A stretch of DNA of 64,000 nucleotides, taken from Sporobacter sp963675425. GTDB taxonomy: Bacteria; Bacillota; Clostridia; Oscillospirales; Oscillospiraceae. The notes beneath the pieces were generated by a model. It was given only the letters and a program-made list of their open reading frames with translations. It did not search any database and was not told the DNA's origin. The stretch covers positions 2,294,001-2,358,000 of the forward strand of contig OY776214.1 of the NCBI GenBank assembly GCA_963675425.1. Direction: 5' to 3'. Positions within the stretch are counted from its first letter, which is position 1. Each line of letters starts with the position of its first letter. Shown one piece after another: positions 43,433 through 51,120 of this stretch. The position numbers were made by a program, and so were the translations under genes.

Positions 43433-44735
43433 ACAACGGGACAGGGCATTTTTAATTAAAGAAACCGTAAGCTTATGCCCTCGCTGTCTGAAGCGGATCC
43501 CGGCCAGAATAGAGGAAGTAAACAGCGAGATATATATGAATAAAAGGTGCCCCGAGCATGGCGAATTTCAAACGGTTATCTGGCGGGACAATAAGGAAAA
43601 CTATCTGCAATGGCTGGAATATGGCGGGGGAGAGTCTTTCCTTTCTTCGGAAATACAATCCGACTCCGGTTCAGGATGTCCTCATGACTGCGGGCTGTGT
43701 GAAGACCACCGGCAGGAAATTTGTTCAGCAGCAATTATGGTTACCAACCGATGCAATCTTAATTGTCCGGTTTGCTTTACCCGGAGTCCTGAAGAGCATT
43801 ATTATGAACCTGATTTAAACAGTATTAGAAGTATGTATGAATTTTACCTAAATTCGTGTGGTGAACCATATCCTGTGGAATTATGCGGGGGTGAACCTAC
43901 GGTAAGGGATGACCTGCCGCAAATCATTGCGTTGGGAAAGCAATTGGGTTTTGATTATATCCAGCTCAACACGAATGGCATTAGAATCGCCCAGGATCAG
44001 GAGTATTTACATAAGTTAAAAAATGCCGGATTAACAACCGTATACTTGGGATTAGACGGAATATCGGAAGAGCCTTATAAATATTCTTCCGGGTATTATC
44101 TGGGAAAAAGCATTCTAAGTTATAAGCTGCAGGCTATTAAAAACTGTGCGGAAGCCGGTTTGGCTGTGATTTTGGTTCCCTGTGTTATTCCCGGGGTCAA
44201 TGACAGTCAATTAGGAGAAATTATCCGTCTGGCGAAGAAATGGATGCCGGCGGTTAAAGGCGTTCATTTTCAGCCAATCAGCTATTTCGGCAATTATCCT
44301 GTCGAGCCTCAAAATAAAGACAGGATTACCATACCGGAAGTTTTACGGGCCATCGAAGAACAAACCGGTGGCGAGGTAAAACGGGATCATTTTCTGCCGA
44401 CGGGCTGCGAGCATCCCCAATGTTCCTTTAATGGATTTTTTATGATGGCGAAAAATGGAAAGCTGCAGGCTTTGACCAAATACCAAAAAAGAGAGCAGCG
44501 GGAGAGTGAGCCCGCAAAAAAGACGCGTCGTTTCACCAAAACCCAATGGATATATAATGAGCGGATGTCTTTAACCATAGGAGGAATGGCGTTCCAGGAT
44601 GCCTGGAATGTTGATCTTGAAAGATTAAAGCGGTGTATTATTCATATTATCTGCTCTAATCAAAAATTTGTTCCTTTATGCGCCAAGTATCTGACGGGTG
44701 AAAATGGGTTAAAAATCTTTCCGGGGATAAGCTGA
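43425..44735 (+). CDS. Radical SAM protein, MJ0619/TrsS-like, copy 2
   Basis: 436 aa, a clear paralogue of the upstream gene: SLCPRCLKRIPAR, NKRCPEHGEFQTVIW, GCPHDCGLCEDH, TNRCNLNCPVCFTRS and CGGEPTVRDDLPQI. The central HFQPISYFGNYPV and the C-terminal MAFQDAWNVDLERLKRC are shared too. The 8-bp overlap indicates co-translation and possibly a heterodimer. It may perform a second radical step on the same molecule. Confidence 0.87.
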   Translation: MNKQRDRAFLIKETVSLCPRCLKRIPARIEEVNSEIYMNKRCPEHGEFQTVIWRDNKENYLQWLEYGGGESFLSSEIQSDSGSGCPHDCGLCEDHRQEICSAAIMVTNRCNLNCPVCFTRSPEEHYYEPDLNSIRSMYEFYLNSCGEPYPVELCGGEPTVRDDLPQIIALGKQLGFDYIQLNTNGIRIAQDQEYLHKLKNAGLTTVYLGLDGISEEPYKYSSGYYLGKSILSYKLQAIKNCAEAGLAVILVPCVIPGVNDSQLGEIIRLAKKWMPAVKGVHFQPISYFGNYPVEPQNKDRITIPEVLRAIEEQTGGEVKRDHFLPTGCEHPQCSFNGFFMMAKNGKLQALTKYQKREQRESEPAKKTRRFTKTQWIYNERMSLTIGGMAFQDAWNVDLERLKRCIIHIICSNQKFVPLCAKYLTGENGLKIFPGIS

Positions 44736-44746
44736 GGTATTTATTT

Positions 44747-46111
44747 ATGAATGGCATTGTGAAGATGCAGGACGGCCTGTTCAGGCTGTGCAGGAACCAG
44801 ATTACCGAAGAAAAGCAATTCGGGCAGGAAAAAAATCTGACGCCGGACGCTAAAATCACGAATCAAATATTTGAGGAATTCCGTTTATATAAATTAAAGA
44901 AAACGCTGCAGTACGTTTATGATAAAAGTAAATTTTACCGTGAGCTTTTCGACCGGCATAACATATTACCGGAAGATATTCAGTCTATACAGGACTTAAA
45001 AAAGATCCCATTAACGTCCTCCCAGGACCTGGCTGCCAGGGGGTACGACTTTCTATGCCTGTCGCAGGGAGCAATGGAAAAAGCTGTTACCTTTACCAGT
45101 TCGGGGACTGTTGGCCCTCAGAAGAAGATCTTTTTTACCGCAGGTGATCTGGAAAAGATGACAGATTTTATGGGTGTGGGCATGAATACTGTAACCGGGG
45201 CGGATGGTGTTGTCCAGATCCTGCTTCCCAGTGGGCCGGTCATGGGTCAAGCCGATTTGCTGGCCCAGGGAGTTCGGAAAATGGGAGCGGAAGCTGTTTA
45301 TACAGGGATGTTTGTTCCCAGCGAAGAGCAGATTCAAGCAATTATTAAGTATGGAAGCACTGTGATTTTTGGCGAAACCAGATTGATTTACCGCATAACA
45401 AAAGAGATGGAAGATAAGTACGATCTAGCTAAATTGGGCGTTAAGACACTCTTCGTAACAACAAGTCATCTTTCGGATGTTATGCGTCAAAATCTTGAAA
45501 CAGCCTGGAATTGTCAAATAGTGACCCACTATGGTCTGACTGAAATGGGCCTGGGCCTGGCAGTTGATTGTCCTTATGGTGAGGGTTACCACACCAACGA
45601 GTTAGATGTAATTGCCGAGCTTGTTGATCCGAAAACAGGTGAGGTTTTGCCGGACGGAAAAGAGGGCGAACTGGTATTTACGACGATCACCAGGGATGGG
45701 ATGCCGTTAATCCGTTACCGGACGCATGATATAGCCACGTTAACCTCTCAAACTTGCCCCTGTGGTTCTCATTTAAATACAATCAGCCGAATCAACCGCA
45801 GGTTGGAATCCATTGTGCAAATAAGCCCGGAATTCAGTATTTATCCCGCTTTATTTGACGATGTTTTGTTTAAACTACCCGAGGTAGTAGATTACGAAAT
45901 TTACCTGGAGAAAAAGGACGGGAAACAAAACCTTATATTTGAAGTGGAGCTTACTGCAGAGAGTGAAAATGTAAAAAAAGAAATCATACGGCAATTACAG
46001 AATAACGAAATTATTATGAAATACTTTGATTTGCCGGTGATAAAAACCGTTCCCCCGGGAGCTTTAAAGGGTGGGGCACATTTTAAAAAGATGATTAGAG
46101 TTTTACCTTAG
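44747..46111 (+). CDS. AMP-dependent CoA ligase, phenylacetate-CoA ligase-like
   Basis: 454 aa. AMP-binding motif VTFTSSGTVGPQKKIFFT, THYGLTEMGLG and the hinge region LIRYRTHDIATLTS; a CPCG motif precedes the C-terminal lid (TCPCGSHLNTISRINRRLES). This group includes aryl-CoA ligases such as PaaK and the CoA ligases I recall as DVU_1553-like that accompany TrsS-type radical SAM proteins. It could activate the acid imported by the TRAP system for the dehydratase/reductase subunits. Last gene of the AT-rich operon. Confidence 0.87.
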   Translation: MNGIVKMQDGLFRLCRNQITEEKQFGQEKNLTPDAKITNQIFEEFRLYKLKKTLQYVYDKSKFYRELFDRHNILPEDIQSIQDLKKIPLTSSQDLAARGYDFLCLSQGAMEKAVTFTSSGTVGPQKKIFFTAGDLEKMTDFMGVGMNTVTGADGVVQILLPSGPVMGQADLLAQGVRKMGAEAVYTGMFVPSEEQIQAIIKYGSTVIFGETRLIYRITKEMEDKYDLAKLGVKTLFVTTSHLSDVMRQNLETAWNCQIVTHYGLTEMGLGLAVDCPYGEGYHTNELDVIAELVDPKTGEVLPDGKEGELVFTTITRDGMPLIRYRTHDIATLTSQTCPCGSHLNTISRINRRLESIVQISPEFSIYPALFDDVLFKLPEVVDYEIYLEKKDGKQNLIFEVELTAESENVKKEIIRQLQNNEIIMKYFDLPVIKTVPPGALKGGAHFKKMIRVLP

Positions 46112-46192
46112 TAGGAATTTTTGTCTTGAAAGTATTTAACCGGGACTTACCGCAAACGCGGACATAATAATTTTAAGATTTGAGGTATCGCT

Positions 46193-46837
46193 ATGGAAAA
46201 CAAAACATCAGGAATACAAAGCCGGTCCGAGGCGGCGGTTATACCCGCGCCCGAACCCGATCCCAAAAGCATGTTCGGCGTAGATAAAAACATAAATATG
46301 GCGACCATAGACGATTGGCTTGGACGCGGCGACGTTCTTTACAGGGATGTCAGGATGCTGTTTGACCCGGCCGAATACGCCACCATCGGCGGCAATCAGG
46401 AACTGTCCGAAACGATCACAGGTTTCAAAATCGTTCCCCATCCTTACCTTGCGACGCTTATGAAGCTCCCGGTCAAGAACGCCTATTTGGGCGATACGCT
46501 CTTTACGCTTACGTGGGATAAAAAGGGCGCGATCACGTCGGCGACAGCTAATTACAAGGAATCACTGACTATCCTTGAGGAGCTCTTCCCCAAAAACAAA
46601 AAAATATTCATTATGTGCGGCGGCGGCGGTTATGCCTCCATGACACGGGCGCTCCTGATCCATCTGGGTTGGAACGCGAACGACCTGTATAATATCGGCG
46701 GAAACTGGGCCTATAAAGGCGGTAACGCGCTCAAACTCATCGAGTACCCGGAAGAAACGGGCGGCGACACCCTTTATGCGCTTTGGAGGGCCGACTATGC
46801 GCTGATCGATTTTACCAGACTTCACAAAGCGGAGTAA
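46193..46837 (+). CDS. Rhodanese-like protein
   Basis: 214 aa. A rhodanese domain with DVLYRDVRMLFDPAEY (the CH2A-like element) and the active-site loop IMCGGGGYASMTRALLIHLGW, where Cys would carry the persulfide. The loop CGGGGYA is glycine-rich and lacks the usual Arg, so the substrate may not be thiosulfate. No signal peptide. Codon use is more GC-rich than in the preceding operon; it has its own ribosome site and a strong terminator. Confidence 0.82.
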   Translation: MENKTSGIQSRSEAAVIPAPEPDPKSMFGVDKNINMATIDDWLGRGDVLYRDVRMLFDPAEYATIGGNQELSETITGFKIVPHPYLATLMKLPVKNAYLGDTLFTLTWDKKGAITSATANYKESLTILEELFPKNKKIFIMCGGGGYASMTRALLIHLGWNANDLYNIGGNWAYKGGNALKLIEYPEETGGDTLYALWRADYALIDFTRLHKAE

Positions 46838-46879
46838 CACCGCTTTCCGCGCCGGCGGGCCGGGACGGCATCAGCAGTT

Positions 46880-46917
46880 AAGTGTGTAAACCGGAAATAC
46901 GGTTTACACACTTTTTT
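46880..46917 (+). terminator. Terminator after the rhodanese gene
   Basis: AAGTGTGTAAACCG pairs with CGGTTTACACACTT across a 6-nt loop, then TTTT. One of the strongest terminators in the window. Confidence 0.88.
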
Positions 46918-46992
46918 CTGGCGGTTGGCCCCTCGACGGTATAACACAGCATTGAGTAAAATTCATTTACCTCGTCCAATCCTGCCCTTGGT

Positions 46993-47165
46993 TACCCCGA
47001 AATGTCAAAAAGCTCGTTGTAGAAAGGCGGCCGCGAGAAGTCCGGCTGCACCTCTTTGGACAGCTGCGCATACCCCATACCCCGGTCATAAATTAAGATG
47101 ATATCCGGTTTATAAGTACAGTGCTTAGCAGCGCTGTAACAATTCCAATATAGGATCCTTGCGGC
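46993..47165 (-). pseudogene. Possible gene remnant (C-terminal fragment, family unknown)
   Basis: On the minus strand a frame without start codon is open for about 57 codons and ends at TAA 46993, with protein-like composition (KPDIILIYDRGMGYAQL, then PPFYNELFDISG). It begins at the edge of the long palindrome at 47166. It may be a leftover of a deleted gene; it could also be chance. The remaining 46918-46992 shows nothing. Confidence 0.3.
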
Positions 47166-47212
47166 AGCATTGGAAAAGCAGCGAAGAATTCCTTCGCTGC
47201 TTTTCCAATGCT
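47166..47212. repeat. Perfect 21-bp inverted repeat with 5-nt loop
   Basis: Arms at 47166-47186 and 47192-47212 are exact reverse complements. There is no T-run in either direction. The length and perfection exceed the usual terminators here. No coding signal in 47213-47306. Confidence 0.7.
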
Positions 47213-47306
47213 ATACTATTACAGACTGCATCAAACGCTTTAGACACGGCTTCCCATCAACAAAGTCGAATCTCATAAGCTATTGTTATAGAATCCATAT
47301 AAAAAT

Positions 47307-47337
47307 ACGGGTAATACGCAATCAAGCGATTACCCGT
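47307..47337 (-). terminator. Terminator of the ribose-type ABC transporter operon
   Basis: ACGGGTAAT pairs with ATTACCCGT and is followed by ATTTTTAT on the minus strand, 18 bp after the last permease stop. Confidence 0.75.
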
Positions 47338-47354
47338 GTTCTAAATTCCTTATT

Positions 47355-48332
47355 TCAGGCCTGGCTGGCTTTAAGCTTCTTCGATCTGAGTTCGGTGGTA
47401 ATATAGTCGACAAGGAGCGCTGCAACGAGCAGGAGTCCGGAAGCTACGATCTGCCAGTAAGTGCCAAGCCCAATAATGGACAGCCCATTGTTGAAAAAGT
47501 TTAACAAAAGCAGGCCGAAAAACGCGCCGAGCATGCCGCCGGAGCCGCCGCCGAAGGAGATGCCGCCGAGCAGGATGGCGATAATACCGTCAATTTCCGT
47601 ACCGTGTACGGAAAAAGGCGTGGCGTTGTGCATACGCCCGACGAGAATGGACCCGCCGATTGTGGAGATCACGGAGCAATTAATTAATAGGAGGGTCTGC
47701 ACGCGTTTAATGTTAATGCCGGCCAGCCGCGCGGCGTTCCTGTTGCCGCCGACCATATAGATATTCCGTCCAAAATTTGAGTGCTTGAGCATCAGGCCGT
47801 ATAAGACATACAACACGATCATAATAACGAAGGGAAGCGGAAGACCCAAAATCGATATAACGCCGATTTTATGAAAAGCCGCATTGGAGACGGAAATGCT
47901 TTGATTATCGGTTATGATGTAGCCCAGCCCTTTCCAGACGGATGCCATTGCCAGCGTTGATATGAAGGGCATCATACGACACACATTGATAAAAAATGCG
48001 TTGAGAAATCCGGCGGCCACGCCAAATCCCATGGCGATGAGAAGCGATGGGAACCAGCCCAGGCCCGCATTCATTAACATAGCAAGTAAGAGGCCGCCTA
48101 TGCAGCCGACAGCGCCGGTCGAAAGGTCTGGAATGCCTAAAATGAGAAGACAACCCATGCCCACAGCCAGCGTACCGGAAAGGCTGGCGGCGTTGAGTAT
48201 GTTACGGAAATTGTCGGAGGACATATAGTTTTTGTTAACAAGCTGGAAAATGATGATAATTGCTATAAGCACAATCAGAAGCGTAAAGCTTCTATCTTTG
48301 ACAAATTTTTTAATAAAGGTATTACTTTTCAT
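47355..48332 (-). CDS. ABC transporter permease, ribose/CUT2 family
   Basis: 325 aa with about ten hydrophobic helices. Family hallmarks GGNRNAARLAGINIKRVQ, HNATPFSVHGTEIDGIIAIL and LGGISFGGGSGGMLGAFFGLL identify the BPD_transp_2 (RbsC-like) permeases. It is homologous to the next gene, and the two presumably form a heterodimeric channel. Operon: sulfatase, ATPase, permease, permease, reading leftward. Substrate is likely a sulfated sugar or related ester, inferred from context. Confidence 0.92.
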   Translation of the reverse strand: MKSNTFIKKFVKDRSFTLLIVLIAIIIIFQLVNKNYMSSDNFRNILNAASLSGTLAVGMGCLLILGIPDLSTGAVGCIGGLLLAMLMNAGLGWFPSLLIAMGFGVAAGFLNAFFINVCRMMPFISTLAMASVWKGLGYIITDNQSISVSNAAFHKIGVISILGLPLPFVIMIVLYVLYGLMLKHSNFGRNIYMVGGNRNAARLAGINIKRVQTLLLINCSVISTIGGSILVGRMHNATPFSVHGTEIDGIIAILLGGISFGGGSGGMLGAFFGLLLLNFFNNGLSIIGLGTYWQIVASGLLLVAALLVDYITTELRSKKLKASQA

Positions 48333-48400
48333 ACTTTCCTCCTTCTAATCGAGCAAGGGAACGACAGCACTGTTTCTTTGTCGCATCCACTCGGAAGTCG

Positions 48401-49378
48401 TCATAAAAGCTTTCTTTCCTTGCGCATCATACTGATAAAATCAAGCATTAGCGCAATCAGCAGCAGCGCACCGGAAGCGACTGTCTGCCAGTACGGGTTA
48501 ACGTTCATGACGGTCATACCATTATTGAAGCAGTTTAGCAGGAGTAAGCCGAAAAATGCCCCGAGCATACCGCCGGAACCGCCGCCGAAGGAAATGCCGC
48601 CGAGAATTGCGGCCGTAATACCGGCGAACTGACTTGCTGAGATGCCGGTGACGGTGGCCGATTTCATACGAGCGGCCAGAATGATACCGGAAAGCGATGC
48701 TAAAATGCCCATGTTAACAAACAGAATATAGCAGATTTTTTCAGGCTTCAGGCCAGCAAGGCGGGCTGCTTCACGGTTGCAGCCACACATATACACGGAG
48801 CGCCCAAATTCCGTTTTACTCATGATGAGACCATAAATCAAAAATAGTGCGAGGGCAATGATGACGGAGATAGGGATGAGCCCGTCTGCAAAACGGTACG
48901 TGCCGATAAACGTCAAAACAGGGTCTTTGACTTCTACGGCAGCAGCGTTGCCGAAAACGTAGGTCAGGCCTTCGGCAACCGATGCCATAGCCAATGTCGC
49001 TATAAAACCCTGAAAGCGGAATTTAACAATCAGCGTGGCATTTAATATACCGAAAGCCGCGCCGACGGCAAATGCGGCCAGCAGACTTATATACCACGGA
49101 AGACCGAGGTTGGTCAAAGCGCAGCCGAGGATAACGGAGGATAACGTACCCACAGCGCCGCTGGACAGATCGATATTTCCATAAATGATCAGCATGCCTT
49201 CGCCGATGGTCAGGAAGCTGACGATAACCATAGCGTTGAGAATATTGCGGATATTTAAAGGTTTAATAAAGATGCCGCCTGTAAAAATCGTGAAGAAGAC
49301 TATAACGGCAATAGTCAGCAGGAGCATAGTAAACGCTTTTGACTTGAAAAATGACTTTAATCGATAGCTGTTTTTCAT
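48401..49378 (-). CDS. ABC transporter permease, ribose/CUT2 family, second subunit
   Basis: 325 aa, the same length as its neighbour. GCNREAARLAGLKPEKICYI and ATVTGISASQFAGITAAILG followed by GGISFGGGSGGMLGA define the family. It follows the ATPase gene after 12 bp and is separated by 68 bp from the next permease. Together with the ATPase and the binding lipoprotein (53881) it makes a complete importer. Confidence 0.92.
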   Translation of the reverse strand: MKNSYRLKSFFKSKAFTMLLLTIAVIVFFTIFTGGIFIKPLNIRNILNAMVIVSFLTIGEGMLIIYGNIDLSSGAVGTLSSVILGCALTNLGLPWYISLLAAFAVGAAFGILNATLIVKFRFQGFIATLAMASVAEGLTYVFGNAAAVEVKDPVLTFIGTYRFADGLIPISVIIALALFLIYGLIMSKTEFGRSVYMCGCNREAARLAGLKPEKICYILFVNMGILASLSGIILAARMKSATVTGISASQFAGITAAILGGISFGGGSGGMLGAFFGLLLLNCFNNGMTVMNVNPYWQTVASGALLLIALMLDFISMMRKERKLL

Positions 49379-49390
49379 GATACTCTCCTT

Positions 49391-50884
49391 CTAGCCGAGC
49401 ATGGCCAGCGACAGAACTTTTTCTTCAGTTGCCTCCTGTCTGGACAGTCTGCCGGTGATATGGCCGCTTTGCATGACGATAATATTGTCACAAACATTTA
49501 GGACTTCTGTCAGCTCCGACGAGATAAAAATGACGCCGATGCCCTGCTTGGCAAAATCGCATACCTGTTGGTAAATCTCGGCCTTAGTTCCAACGTCGAT
49601 GCCTTTGGTCGGCTCGTCCAGCAAAAGGACCTTCGTCGTCATAAGCTCAGACGTCCAGCGGCCCAGAATGACCTTCTGCTGATTGCCGCCGGAGAGCTCT
49701 GCCGTGAGTTTATCGATTGTCGGGGTCCTTATCGAATATTTCTTTACGGCCGCTTCGGCTAAATCCATCTCGATTTTGCGATTTAAAAACGGCCATTTTT
49801 TAACTTTTTTAAGGACCGGAATACTGATGTTATCCGATATGGAGCGCAGCAGCGCCAGCCCCTGATCCTTACGGTCCTCCGGGCACAGGGCGATGCCGGC
49901 GTCAACGGCGTCCCTCGGCATTTTAAATTTTACGGGTTTACCCTCCAGCAGTATTTCCCCTGAGATAATCGGGTCGGCCGCAAAAATCGCGCGCATAACC
50001 TCCGTGCGCCCCGCGCCGACAAGGCCGGCAAATCCCAAAACTTCGCCGGCCCGCAGCGTGAAGCTAACATCGTGCACCATGTCGGTCTCAAGATGCCTCA
50101 CCTCCAGCAGCACATCGCCGTACCGCTCATTCCGGCTGAGGTTTTTATATGTATCACCGATATCCCTGCCCACCATCGCTGTGATAAGCTCCGGTTCGCT
50201 CGTTTGAGATGTTTGATATTTCTTGATAAATTTGCCGTCCTTCAAGACGACAATCTCGTCGGTTACCTGGAATATTTCCGCCATGCGGTGCGATACGTAC
50301 AGGATGATCTTGCCCTCTTTTTTAAGTTGCTTGATAATTCGGAAGAGGATTTTAATCTCCGCGTCCGTTAGAGGCGCTGTCGGTTCATCAAATGCGATAA
50401 TCGTGGAATCGCGTCGATACGCCTTCATGATTTCAACCATCTGCTGATACGCAACGCTAAGGCGGCCAACAAGTTCGGTAGGGTCGATCGGCAAGCCGAA
50501 TGTATCAATAATTTCTTGTGCTTTCCGCTTGAGCTCGCCGCCTCTGATAATGCCAAGCTTCGTCCTCGGTAGGTCATCCAGAAAGATGTTTTCCATGACC
50601 GTCATGGTTGGGACGAGCTGGCGTTCTTGATAAATAACGCTGATGCTGGATTTAATTGCCTCGTTGGGACCTGAAAACTTTTTTACCTCGCCGTTAATAC
50701 TGAGCGTACCTTCATCCGGTTTCAGATCACCGCTCAATATCTTCAGTAAGGTACTTTTGCCCGCTCCGTTTTCGCCCAGCAACGCGCAGATGTTCCCTCC
50801 GTTTATATCGAAGCTTATGTCCTTAAGCGCCTGTACACCGGGGAACGCCTTGCTGATTCCTCTGAACTCCATCTTGTGATTCAC
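49391..50884 (-). CDS. Sugar-type ABC transporter ATPase with two nucleotide-binding domains (RbsA-like)
   Basis: 497 aa from a GTG at 50884, chosen because CAGGAGGG lies 5 nt upstream (an ATG at 50914 lacks a site). The first domain has Walker A GENGAGKSTLLK and Walker B IIAFDEPTAPLTD; the second has the degenerate Walker A GLVGAGRTEVMR typical of RbsA, signature LSGGNQQKVILGRW and Walker B VLLLDEPTKGIDVG. It powers the two permeases downstream. Confidence 0.94.
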   Translation of the reverse strand: MNHKMEFRGISKAFPGVQALKDISFDINGGNICALLGENGAGKSTLLKILSGDLKPDEGTLSINGEVKKFSGPNEAIKSSISVIYQERQLVPTMTVMENIFLDDLPRTKLGIIRGGELKRKAQEIIDTFGLPIDPTELVGRLSVAYQQMVEIMKAYRRDSTIIAFDEPTAPLTDAEIKILFRIIKQLKKEGKIILYVSHRMAEIFQVTDEIVVLKDGKFIKKYQTSQTSEPELITAMVGRDIGDTYKNLSRNERYGDVLLEVRHLETDMVHDVSFTLRAGEVLGFAGLVGAGRTEVMRAIFAADPIISGEILLEGKPVKFKMPRDAVDAGIALCPEDRKDQGLALLRSISDNISIPVLKKVKKWPFLNRKIEMDLAEAAVKKYSIRTPTIDKLTAELSGGNQQKVILGRWTSELMTTKVLLLDEPTKGIDVGTKAEIYQQVCDFAKQGIGVIFISSELTEVLNVCDNIIVMQSGHITGRLSRQEATEEKVLSLAMLG

Positions 50885-51062
50885 TGTTTCCCTCCTGTTC
50901 TGTATTACCCTCATTATAAAATTGGTAAATAAGATACATGATGTTTCTTTTAGGCCCTATATAATAACGCATCGGTGTCGTGTCGATGATTATGTTAATG
51001 ATGAATAACAGATCAACCGATTTAACCGATGCTATAACTTTATGGGGTGCTGCCCAGATATA

Positions 51063-51086
51063 GCGGGGACGGGAGAGCGCCCCCGC
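51063..51086 (-). other. GC-rich hairpin in the gap between sulfatase and ATPase genes
   Basis: GCGGGG pairs with CCCCGC in a 236-bp gap without coding signal. It may reduce read-through from sulfatase into the transporter. A weak minus-strand promoter candidate (TTGATC, 16 bp, CATAAT) also lies in the gap. Confidence 0.3.
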
Positions 51087-51120
51087 CATACAGGGTACTA
51101 AGAGGAAAGCTGTTATATCA

